DNA of 64,000 nucleotides from Thalassomonas haliotis (GTDB lineage Bacteria; Pseudomonadota; Gammaproteobacteria; Enterobacterales; Alteromonadaceae): NCBI RefSeq assembly GCF_028657945.1, contig NZ_CP059693.1, positions 3,038,001 to 3,102,000 of the forward strand, read 5' to 3'. Shown piece by piece: positions 17,467 to 25,397 of this stretch (position 1 is its first letter; each line of letters starts with the position of its first letter). The notes under the pieces were generated by a model. It saw only the letters and a program-made list of their open reading frames with translations, ran no database searches and was not told where the DNA came from. The position numbers and the translations under genes were made by a program.

Positions 17467-19362
17467 TTATAACCCCTGCTCAAAGGTAAGCAGGTTGACT
17501 TTATTAAAGTTTAAAACCTTGTGTCCGCTGTCCTGGCTTTTCCAGACATTGGCGGGTAATCCGCCGGGTAAATCATCACCGACTTTTGTTGAACTGATAT
17601 AAACCGTGACATCATATTCGCCGCCCGAGCCCGAGTCGCTCCAGTACCAGTGGGCCTGGCCCTCAAGCAACAAGTCGTTCCTGACACAGCGCATATGATC
17701 TTTACCCGGTTGTGCCCGGCTGTGGCTTCTGATGGCGATATCCCCCAGGCAGGTATAACCGGCAGGAGGAATGGGCTGCCAAAAGGTGATATCGTAAGCG
17801 CCGCCGGTTTTCCAGTCGTTCCAGCGCCATGCGTAACTTACCGGTGGCGCCAGCTTGCCGGAGCCGTCATCAAAAACCACAATCGAGCTGCCGGGGCTGC
17901 GCGAATAGGAAGAGGCCCAGGGGCCGTCGGTGGCCAGGCCGGGAATATCACCTAGCCGGTACCAGTTTTCAGGCAGGTTATTGCTGCGCCAGAGGGAAAT
18001 ATTATTGCCTGTGCCGGTTTTATAATCGCTGTAGACAAATTGATTATCAGTCCAGCGTTTTACCTTAAGTAAACGGGACTTGTCCGGTTTTACCGTCGAT
18101 TTATCCTCGCCGCTTAACCAGAGTTTTTCGTTTGCGCTATAGGCATAATTAAGCCAGTAGTCTTGCCCTTCGAAATGGCGGGCTGCTTCGGCTTGTTTGT
18201 TTTGCCCGGCGGTGCGGGGCACATCGAAATGAAAATTCGCGCCGTATTCCGCCCGGCACACAGCCTCGCCATTTTGCCAGCTGCCTTTACCCCGGGTGAT
18301 TTGCCATTGTGCTTGTTTGTTGCTGCAGGCATAGGCAAAAGATAAGGAACAGTCTTCGTCATAAAAGCGGCTGTTGCTGCTGACGGCACAAGTCGCGTTG
18401 CCTGAGCCTGCATCGCTGGGCTGGTTGTCAGGCTGATCCTGTGCCCAGCTCCAAAGCGCCGCTTTCATCCTGTTATCGTCTGCTGTTAACCAGTCAAAGC
18501 CAAAGGCGCTGCCGCCGCAGGCAGACAAACCGGCGATCATATCGGTGGGAATATAATGATCTGTGCCGTAATCTTCTTCTGCCTGATCGTAAAAGAGGGC
18601 AAAGCGGCCAGCGCTGTGATCGCTACAGCCGAGCAGGGCGCTGCGGTTGTCTTTTACCCGGTCGGCGCTTTTTTCCGGGTTGGTGCCTTTAAAGACCCAG
18701 TTGTAGGATTTGCTGTTGCAGGCAGAAGCGCCGTAGAAGATCACTTGCTTTCCCTGTGCCAGCATCTGCGCCGGGGTTAAAGCGACGGGGAAATTTTGAC
18801 ATTGCCGGTGGCTTGCTGCCTCCGGCGGGCGGTAAATAATATCGCCTATCTGGCGTTGCACCGACTCGCTAAACAAGTGGTAGTCGTCGTCATCCATCTG
18901 ATTTTCAAGCTTGATGATCAGGATCTGATCCGGATTTTCCCGGGTCCAGCTGCTTATTTCCTTTAAGGCGGTATCGAGATAAATATAATCGCCGCCGTTA
19001 ATAACGCTGCCGCAGGTGACTTTACTGTGACATAAATATACCGCGCCATATTCCACCGCCCGGGTGCGCCACAAGTCCAACTCCAATATCCTGGCACCGG
19101 CATTAAGCTGTTCTGTGATGGACAGGTTCTGGTTCTCGGCCAGCTTTAAGTGATAGGCGTTTGAGCTGTATGAGTTATGGGTACCGGCGATAACACCGGC
19201 AACAATGGGCTCATGCTGTTGCAACCGGTACTGATGAGTTAAGGCCTGGCTGCTCCATGTCGCCGGGGTACCGGCAAGCACTGGCGCCGATGCACAATAA
19301 CTGAATAAGGCGGCCAGAGAAAAGCGCAAAGCCAAAGCCTTGCCTGTTGAAGGTTTATTCAT
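17467..19362 (-). CDS. Secreted PI-PLC-like protein with lectin-like insert and Vps62-like domain
   Basis: 631 residues; signal peptide to about residue 30 (PVLA). The PI-PLC-like domain has 'VIAGTHNSYSSNAY' (His62), 'ARILELDLW' and 'YLCHSKVTCG' (His112), matching the catalytic pair of the family. Residues ~320-430 ('SRFYDEDCSLSFAYACS', 'ITRGKGSWQNGEAVCRAEYG', 'EGQDYWLNY') look like a C-type-lectin fold, probably for glycan or surface binding. Residues ~440-600 are a Vps62-like module like that of the downstream paralogue ('YAWRWNDWKTGGAYDITFW', 'GYTCLGDIA'). It looks like a host- or prey-directed lipase. The region 149-188 bp upstream holds a four-copy RstA-box-like array. Confidence 0.85.
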   Translation of the reverse strand: MNKPSTGKALALRFSLAALFSYCASAPVLAGTPATWSSQALTHQYRLQQHEPIVAGVIAGTHNSYSSNAYHLKLAENQNLSITEQLNAGARILELDLWRTRAVEYGAVYLCHSKVTCGSVINGGDYIYLDTALKEISSWTRENPDQILIIKLENQMDDDDYHLFSESVQRQIGDIIYRPPEAASHRQCQNFPVALTPAQMLAQGKQVIFYGASACNSKSYNWVFKGTNPEKSADRVKDNRSALLGCSDHSAGRFALFYDQAEEDYGTDHYIPTDMIAGLSACGGSAFGFDWLTADDNRMKAALWSWAQDQPDNQPSDAGSGNATCAVSSNSRFYDEDCSLSFAYACSNKQAQWQITRGKGSWQNGEAVCRAEYGANFHFDVPRTAGQNKQAEAARHFEGQDYWLNYAYSANEKLWLSGEDKSTVKPDKSRLLKVKRWTDNQFVYSDYKTGTGNNISLWRSNNLPENWYRLGDIPGLATDGPWASSYSRSPGSSIVVFDDGSGKLAPPVSYAWRWNDWKTGGAYDITFWQPIPPAGYTCLGDIAIRSHSRAQPGKDHMRCVRNDLLLEGQAHWYWSDSGSGGEYDVTVYISSTKVGDDLPGGLPANVWKSQDSGHKVLNFNKVNLLTFEQGL

Positions 19363-19823
19363 AGATTTACTACCTTGTAATAACAGATCCTAAAGTTAAG
19401 GATTTCAATGAAAGTGATTAAGGGTTGGGGATATAAAGCACTTGGCAGCTCACTTTTTATCCCGTGGGCAAAGCATATCTCTGCATCAGGCGAAAAATGA
19501 ATCAACTTTTTGTCGCGGTTTGTATGGGATTGTACGGCTTTGTAATGATTCTCCCGTGTTGCTAACCCAGGGCGCCGTACTTAAGTTTTTATAAGCATTG
19601 GCTTTTCAGGCAAGTTTGCCAGCATGCTGCCTCCGGGCAGGATTGGCCATTGTCTTTTCTTGTATTGAACCCGGGATATTTTAATGATATTCATGTGGCA
19701 AGTGATGAAAGCCCCCCATTTGCCTGTGCCCGTAGCGGCCGGCAACCTTGTCGCCTAAAACCCGGACAAACAAGCGGTGATTAACTGCTGCCTGTTTTTT
19801 AATTTGTGATAAAGAAGTGGATT
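19363..19823. other. Divergent intergenic region
   Basis: 461 bp between the leftward lectin/PI-PLC gene and the rightward response regulator. It holds the 10-bp-period repeat array at 19511-19550. No small gene was recognised. Confidence 0.5.
19511..19550 (-). promoter_or_regulatory. Four-copy 10-bp direct repeat, RstA-box-like
   Basis: TGTCGCGGTT, TGTATGGGAT, TGTACGGCTT and TGTAATGATT follow one another with no gap, so TGT(A/C) recurs exactly every 10 bp. On the minus strand this reads TACA-N6-TACA-N6-TACA-N6-GACA, the layout of the enterobacterial RstA box (TACA-N6-TACA). OmpR-family regulators bind tandem sites one helical turn apart. The array lies 149 bp upstream of the lectin/PI-PLC gene and 273 bp upstream of the adjacent OmpR-family regulator, which is the obvious candidate binder. 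Confidence 0.6.
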
Positions 19824-20579
19824 ATGCCCGCCTCTATGGATTGGACGCCATTATTTGTGAAAGAAAGTATTACCATAGTCGAAGACGACGAAAAAATGGC
19901 CTTGTTGATGAAAAACTACTTTTGTGGGTTTGATTACCGGGTTGATATTATCAACTCAGGCGAGTATGCCGCCCGAGAAATCATCAATAAACCGCCCGCC
20001 ATTGTTATTCTTGACCTGATGTTGCCGGGACAAGACGGATTATCCATCTGCCGTACCATACGGGAAAAATATAACGGCAAAATTCTTATTCTAACCGCCA
20101 CCGGTGACGATATGGACCAGGTGGCCGCACTGGAAATGGGCGCCGACGATTTTGTCAATAAACCCATTAATCCGAGGGTGCTGCTGGCCCGTATTCGAAT
20201 GTTATTAAGGCGTAGCGGCCCTTTTGGCATAACCGATAACCCGGCTGAGGAAAACAGCGCCGCAGACAGCAAAGTGCTGCAATACGGCGAGCTGCGTCTG
20301 AACCGCTCGCAGCAGTCGTGCAAACTGGGGGATGTTGAGGTCGCCCTGACTTCGTCGGAATTTGCCATTCTCTGGCATTTGGCTTGCCACGCGGAGCAAG
20401 TGTTGTCGCGCGAGCAGCTGTTGCCTTTATTATCGGGCATGGAATATGACGGCCTTAGCCGGATAATCGACAATAAAATCGCCCAGCTGAGAAAAAAGCT
20501 CAAAGACAACGCCAGTCGCCCCAAGGGCATTATCACAGTGCGTAATAAAGGCTACCTGTTTGTCCCCGACTACTGGTAG
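19824..20579 (+). CDS. Response regulator, OmpR family, RstA-like
   Basis: 251 residues from the ATG at 19824 (AAGAAGTGG just upstream); a GTG 18 bases earlier is less likely. The receiver domain is complete: acidic pair in 'IVEDDEKM', phospho-acceptor Asp in 'IVILDLMLPGQDG', Thr in 'ILTATGDD' and Lys in 'VNKPINPR'. The C-terminal winged helix has 'VALTSSEFAILWHLACHAEQVLSREQLL' and the recognition-helix region 'LSRIIDNKIAQLRKKL'. It should be phosphorylated by the kinase encoded 48 bp downstream. A close paralogue is at 36756. Likely target sites are the 10-bp-period arrays on both sides of this pair. Confidence 0.93.
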   Translation: MPASMDWTPLFVKESITIVEDDEKMALLMKNYFCGFDYRVDIINSGEYAAREIINKPPAIVILDLMLPGQDGLSICRTIREKYNGKILILTATGDDMDQVAALEMGADDFVNKPINPRVLLARIRMLLRRSGPFGITDNPAEENSAADSKVLQYGELRLNRSQQSCKLGDVEVALTSSEFAILWHLACHAEQVLSREQLLPLLSGMEYDGLSRIIDNKIAQLRKKLKDNASRPKGIITVRNKGYLFVPDYW

Positions 20580-20627
20580 CGCTATGCCCTTAACCCCTTT
20601 AATAACCAAGCCTGAGCGGACAAATTT

Positions 20628-21911
20628 ATGACCCGATTATTTATTTCCCTTTATCTGGGCATTTTAGTGACCATGTTTATCTTTTTACTGGTTGTTGATT
20701 TGATCATTACCTCGCTGTTTATCGACATCACCAATACCATCGGCGCAGAGCAATTTAATGCCGAGGTGCAATTGCTGGAGCGACTCGACGCCGGGATCAG
20801 TGAAAAGGAGCGCGAGCAACTGATACAAATGATCGCCAAACAAAACCAGCTGATTATCGAAAACGTGACCAAAGCACAAGTGCCGCAGGTGGTGCTGGAG
20901 CAGCTGGATAATCATCCGGTGTGGTTTGACGATGACCGGTACAACTATTTTCGCGCCTTTACGCCGGTTAACTATTACCGGCTTAGCGTAGACGAAGAAA
21001 ACGAGTTGATCATATTAAGTGAAACCATCATGTATACCGTGCTTTTTTCCTTTGTGTTTATTTTTGCCGCCAACAGCTTTCTCTGGTTATACGGCCTGCA
21101 CAGAAAATTGCGCCATCTGGAGAATGCCGCCGACAAGCTGAGCCAGGGCCAGTTGCATGAACGGGCGCCGATGAAGAAAAGGCTCAGGGTAGGGCGGCTT
21201 AATCACAGCTTTAATGAAATGGCGCAGAGAATCGAGCAACTGCTTTTAGGGCATAAGCGCCTGACCCACGCCGTTGCCCATGAGCTGCGCTCGCCGCTGT
21301 TTCGCCTGCATCTGCAAATGGACATTATTGAGCATGCCAAACCGCAAGAGCAGCATGAACATTTGCGCAGCGTTGAAGAAGACATTTATCAGCTGGATGA
21401 GCTGGTGCAAGAATTCCTTGAATACGGCAAAATGGAGCGGACGGAGCTGCGTTTAAATGCCGAGTCCATTAAGGTATCGGCTTTTGTCAAAGCCCTGTGT
21501 GAAAACCTGACCATAGAAACTGACTCGAACATTAAGCTGGAGCTGGACATTAGCGGGGAAACCCGGGTGTCGGCGGATAAAGTAAAGCTGGCGCGCGCCC
21601 TGCAAAACCTGCTCAGAAATGCCTTCAAATACGGGGACAAGCAAGTGCAATTAAGGGTATACCGGCAAAAGAAGCAGCTGGTTATCAGCGTAGAAGATGA
21701 CGGCCCCGGCATAGCCGAGCAATACCGCCAGGACATTTTTCAACCTTATTTTCGCATCAGCGACAAGACACAGCAGCGGGTGTCGGGTTATGGTTTGGGA
21801 CTGACTATTTGCCAGGAAATAGCCGTGATGCACAGCGGGCAATTAATTGTCGAGGACAGCACACTCGGTGGTGCTGCCTTTAAGTTGATACTGCCAGGCA
21901 TGGGCAAATAA
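20628..21911 (+). CDS. Sensor histidine kinase, RstB-like
   Basis: 427 residues. TM1 (about 5-32) and TM2 (about 134-158) enclose a ~100-residue periplasmic sensor region, followed by a HAMP linker. The dimerisation box 'THAVAHELRSPLFRLHLQMD' has the phospho-His. The ATPase domain has 'NLLRNAFKYG' (N box), 'VEDDGPGIAEQYR' (G1) and 'GYGLGLTICQEIAVMH' (G2). All key residues are present. It pairs with the regulator just upstream. The stimulus is unknown; the periplasmic part is acidic and rich in Glu/Gln. Transcription ends at the strong terminator 21951-21998. Confidence 0.92.
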   Translation: MTRLFISLYLGILVTMFIFLLVVDLIITSLFIDITNTIGAEQFNAEVQLLERLDAGISEKEREQLIQMIAKQNQLIIENVTKAQVPQVVLEQLDNHPVWFDDDRYNYFRAFTPVNYYRLSVDEENELIILSETIMYTVLFSFVFIFAANSFLWLYGLHRKLRHLENAADKLSQGQLHERAPMKKRLRVGRLNHSFNEMAQRIEQLLLGHKRLTHAVAHELRSPLFRLHLQMDIIEHAKPQEQHEHLRSVEEDIYQLDELVQEFLEYGKMERTELRLNAESIKVSAFVKALCENLTIETDSNIKLELDISGETRVSADKVKLARALQNLLRNAFKYGDKQVQLRVYRQKKQLVISVEDDGPGIAEQYRQDIFQPYFRISDKTQQRVSGYGLGLTICQEIAVMHSGQLIVEDSTLGGAAFKLILPGMGK

Positions 21912-21950
21912 CCAGGGATAAGCTGTCAGGAACCAATGCACATATATGAA

Positions 21951-21998
21951 AACCCGGGAGTAAGATCTTAGCCGGCATTACTCCCGGGTTTCTTTTTT
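21951..21998 (+). terminator. Strong rho-independent terminator
   Basis: AACCCGGGAGTAA pairs perfectly with TTACTCCCGGGTT (13 bp, 14-nt loop) and is followed by TCTTTTTT. It ends the first two-component operon and separates it from the toxin-like genes. Confidence 0.9.
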
Positions 21999-22137
21999 AG
22001 CTCTTTGTGGCTTATCTATCCGCTAATAGCACAATATCTTACTGCCGATTTGCACACCTGATAAACGTAATGAGTTTGCCTGGCCTTGGTTGAAAGCTTA
22101 CGCCGTATCTAGCCATGTTAGTCACAAGCAGGATATG

Positions 22138-22177
22138 TGTCTTGCTATGTCTTACTTTGTCTTGTTTTGTCGTTTTC
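22138..22177 (-). promoter_or_regulatory. Second four-copy 10-bp direct repeat
   Basis: TGTCTTGCTA, TGTCTTACTT, TGTCTTGTTT and TGTCGTTTTC are contiguous, an exact 10-bp period with an invariant TGTC. On the minus strand it reads GACA-N6 four times, the same architecture as the array at 19511-19550. It lies about 250 bp upstream of the toxin-like gene. Best guess: a binding array for the adjacent RstA-like regulator. Confidence 0.5.
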
Positions 22178-22427
22178 ATCATCGCTGCTTTTAAAACCGC
22201 AGTCTTTTTATGTGTAATAAAATCATGCTCTTACTTTGATGTTTTAAGTTTGTAATGCATTTTTATACGGCTTTTCACCCGATAGACAAACTATTTTCCT
22301 GCCTCTAAAGTAGCTGCCGATTTATTGGTTAAGTAAGCCTCATATCCGAGGATAAGCCGCAGATCTCCCCCATAGCTAAATTAACAAGTTAATTTAAAAG
22401 CAAAGTGAAAAAAGTTAAAGGAATAAA

Positions 22428-24443
22428 ATGAAACCTTATCAATTAAGAATACTGTTACCGTTTTTATTGCTGAGCCATCAGACGCTGGCAGCCGATGTTT
22501 GTGAAGTTAATAAAAGCACCCTGGAAAGTAATTTAACAAAAGTAGAGACTACGGTAGATACCCTGGCTGAAACCGAGCTGCCGTCTGCCACCAAATTGTC
22601 TATGTTGGCAGAGCTGACCCCTAAGCTGACCGCTTTTGTTGATGTCTTGGGTAAGATAGGGACCGTTGCCGGATTAGGCATAGGTGTATATGAAATAGCC
22701 GATGGCGCGAAAAGCCACAATTCATCTGAAATTATCGACGGCAGTTTAAATGTTGCCAGTGTAGTGGCACCGGAAATTGTTTCCACTATTGTCGGTGAAC
22801 TTGCCGGTGAAGCCATAGGTGGTATTGCCGGGGGGGCGGCGGCTTTTCTGGTTATTGAAGGGTTAGAGATTTATAACGGCGTTAAAGTAGAAAAAGTGAT
22901 CAGCAGCATTAAACACCAAAATGCCAAGTTGAGCGAAGTTTACGGCGCCAATGTCAATGCGTTGGAAAAAGGGTTAACCGAAACCCGGCGGGTTATTGCC
23001 GGTGATTCCGAAGAGTTATATAAACTCACCACGGCAAACTTTGGCAAGGTGGCGCTGACATTAACGAAACGTTCGGTTGATAAACTGGCCAATACCTTTT
23101 ATTTACGGGAAATGGGTAAACAAGCCCTTAAGTTGTCCGCTGAAAACCACGATAAAAATGTTTTAAGTTATAGCGAGCAAGGTAATACCTTAGATAAAGA
23201 CCTTGTCAAGCAATCGCTTGAGCTAATGAACTACAAGCTTAGACGCTGGTACAGCATTGAAAAAAGTGAAATTGGCGGTGATGGTAATGGCCGTCCTGTT
23301 AATACGAACGGTGTTTGGCAGAATTATCATATCAGTAATAATTATTACTGGACATTGAACGAGGCTACTCCAGATCTTACCGATAATGAACTCTTTGTCA
23401 GGTTACAAACACCAACTATTTATTCTAAAGGCGTGCAAAGTCACTTTATTCCATTGGTTAAATGGTCAAGAGATACATTAGAGCCGATTGTTACTAACAT
23501 TGTCGATGCTGCCTTTGATGATAAACAGGCGCTGGCACAAGATTACCATGAAGTACTTGAACAGGTATTGAATAATTATCCCAAGCTTCAGCAGCAAATG
23601 CTGGAGAGTTATAACAAAACCATAAGCGAGCGATATTCCTGGTTGAAATTCGGTCAGCAGCTGATGGGACATTTAGATTACAGCGATGAAAAAACCATAG
23701 ATGCACTGATTTGGACCTTCAGAATATTAAACCCCATTGCCGCCTCTTTTGCTGAAGGTGCATTAGATAAAAAATTAATTGAATCGGTTAACGTCAGCCA
23801 TATGGTGGCGTCTGTGGTCAGCCACCTGATCAATTCCGGCGTTAATATTTCTGATCCCGGCACTTATGATCAGGTAAGAAAACTGTTTGCCCATGATAAA
23901 GCGCCAACGGCGGTTACCTCTGCTTTTGACAAGGCCTTTACTACCGCCAAAAATGCTGCGAATCAGCGTTTATTAGCAGAAAGTGACATTAAACCCCTTA
24001 ACTTAACGCAAGCGGTGATTAATGAACATTTAGCCAAAACCAAAGTGATGGTTGATAACGGTACCTTAAAAGGCATGCTCGACGGTGCTATCAATAGCCA
24101 CCTTAAAGAGCAGGTATACATGCCGAACTTTGGTCCTTTGAAGTTAGCCGAATTTACACAGGCGGCGTCTAAAATTCATTGGGCATATAACAAAACCGTG
24201 GTCAGTATTATCAACCAGCATAACGCTGAGATAACCGCGTTAGCGCAAAATGACAAACAAAAAATAGCCAATATTTTGCTGAATATGAAGCTGGCACTGT
24301 CGCTTAACTATTCAAGCTTTGAGCGCAAGGATCTACCTGTTGATCCTAAATATAAATGGGTAAGTTTTAATACTTTGCCGCACCCGAAAAGCGAGCTGAA
24401 TAGCATCATTAAGTATATCGATACCACCATTAGCAATTTATAA
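22428..24443 (+). CDS. Exported protein with pore-former-like hydrophobic region, putative toxin
   Basis: 671 residues, AAGGAA Shine-Dalgarno, signal peptide to about 21 (TLAA). I do not recognise the family. Residues ~60-150 are unusual: Gly-rich amphipathic and hydrophobic helices ('VLGKIGTVAGLGIGVYEIAD', 'ELAGEAIGGIAGGAAAFLVI') separated by short polar turns. This recalls hydrophobic translocation/pore-forming regions of large bacterial toxins. The rest is helical and soluble-looking. Base composition is visibly more AT-rich than the flanking lipase and kinase genes, which suggests transfer. The next gene begins 38 bp downstream and is also exported, so the two may be a translocator and an effector (inference). 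Confidence 0.8.
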   Translation: MKPYQLRILLPFLLLSHQTLAADVCEVNKSTLESNLTKVETTVDTLAETELPSATKLSMLAELTPKLTAFVDVLGKIGTVAGLGIGVYEIADGAKSHNSSEIIDGSLNVASVVAPEIVSTIVGELAGEAIGGIAGGAAAFLVIEGLEIYNGVKVEKVISSIKHQNAKLSEVYGANVNALEKGLTETRRVIAGDSEELYKLTTANFGKVALTLTKRSVDKLANTFYLREMGKQALKLSAENHDKNVLSYSEQGNTLDKDLVKQSLELMNYKLRRWYSIEKSEIGGDGNGRPVNTNGVWQNYHISNNYYWTLNEATPDLTDNELFVRLQTPTIYSKGVQSHFIPLVKWSRDTLEPIVTNIVDAAFDDKQALAQDYHEVLEQVLNNYPKLQQQMLESYNKTISERYSWLKFGQQLMGHLDYSDEKTIDALIWTFRILNPIAASFAEGALDKKLIESVNVSHMVASVVSHLINSGVNISDPGTYDQVRKLFAHDKAPTAVTSAFDKAFTTAKNAANQRLLAESDIKPLNLTQAVINEHLAKTKVMVDNGTLKGMLDGAINSHLKEQVYMPNFGPLKLAEFTQAASKIHWAYNKTVVSIINQHNAEITALAQNDKQKIANILLNMKLALSLNYSSFERKDLPVDPKYKWVSFNTLPHPKSELNSIIKYIDTTISNL

Positions 24444-24481
24444 CGATAAATCGTTTAATTTTTAAAGAATTGGAGAACAAA

Positions 24482-25240
24482 ATGAAAAAAGTGAAACAAA
24501 AACGATTAGTTAATGCCCGCGCCGGGGTTTTACTGGCGATGCTTGCCGGCAATGTCGTTGTAGTTAATGCCAATGCCGGTGTCTTTGATGCCTGCTTTGG
24601 AGGAGGGGGTTATAAACCGGTTTCGGAAGAAAAAATGGCCGCGCGTTTAGACAAAATATCATTAGGACCCGGCGGCGTTTGTTATGACAGCGCCCTGTGT
24701 ATGTCGGTAGCTGAAAAAGCTTTGACATCGGAAGAAGTTGCAAGCGTTAGAAGCGTGATCAGGGATAACACGCCTAAAGGCACAACCGAATATCCACCCG
24801 AGTATTTAGAGCTGATGAATATTAATGATCAAAATACCTACTCAGCAATAGGTGAAAATAATGCCAGTCCCAATTCAATAAACCTTAATGACATCAATGA
24901 GTCCGGTTTTTTAAATTTTAAGAAGAACGGCGAGGGCTATGGCCATACCGCCTATATTCAGGTCACAAAAGATGGTGATAAATTTTTATACAACTGGAAT
25001 CAGCCTCAATTAGATCTTGGCATGATGTCCGCCAGTACCGGCACCCCAGTGTCGATTCCCGGTAAAGCCATAAGGTGGCAGTTAACCGACGAGACAGTGC
25101 AGGGGTTTAATAAGTTTCTAAGCGGTGCTGTTGATAAAGCGGGCAATGCAACCTTACCGGCAGACTTTCACTGGGAGTTTAATTATACGCCCTATGAACA
25201 AGTCACTGAAAATTTAGCCCACGGCTCTAACGCGCTATAG
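24482..25240 (+). CDS. Exported protein, possible cysteine-hydrolase effector
   Basis: 252 residues from the ATG at 24482 (GGAG eight bases before it). A basic start then signal peptide ends near residue 33 (ANA). Family not recognised. Conserved-looking features are 'GPGGVCYDSALCMSVAEKAL', 'GEGYGHTAYIQV' and 'FLYNWNQPQLDLG'. The order Cys in a helix start, His on a strand, then Asn/Asp on the next strand is what a papain-like cysteine peptidase or transglutaminase-fold enzyme would show, but this is read by eye only. It is co-transcribed with the larger exported protein upstream and shares its AT-rich composition. Confidence 0.75.
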   Translation: MKKVKQKRLVNARAGVLLAMLAGNVVVVNANAGVFDACFGGGGYKPVSEEKMAARLDKISLGPGGVCYDSALCMSVAEKALTSEEVASVRSVIRDNTPKGTTEYPPEYLELMNINDQNTYSAIGENNASPNSINLNDINESGFLNFKKNGEGYGHTAYIQVTKDGDKFLYNWNQPQLDLGMMSASTGTPVSIPGKAIRWQLTDETVQGFNKFLSGAVDKAGNATLPADFHWEFNYTPYEQVTENLAHGSNAL

Positions 25241-25286
25241 CCGGCTGATGTTTAAAGGCAATTAAAAGCCGGATGACAGGCATGTT

Positions 25287-25355
25287 TACTCTGTTTTATT
25301 GTTATGATGTTTATTGCTGTTGAGCAACAAGCATCAGGGCAAGTAAAACAGAGTA
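25287..25355. repeat. Long-armed inverted repeat between convergent genes
   Basis: TACTCTGTTTTA (25287-25298) and TAAAACAGAGTA (25344-25355) are perfect 12-bp arms; an inner hairpin TTGCT/AGCAA lies at 25314-25327. It sits between the convergent toxin-like and eCIS-like genes and could end transcription from either side, or mark an insertion boundary. Confidence 0.5.
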
Positions 25356-25397
25356 TATGCTTGGTTATTTATCACCTAAACATTAAGCAATTTATCG

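Larger units (their letters stand above)
21912..22427. other. Intergenic region between the kinase and the toxin-like pair
   Basis: 516 bp, AT-rich. It holds a terminator at its start and a 10-bp-period repeat array at 22138-22177. No coding region is supported. Confidence 0.5.
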
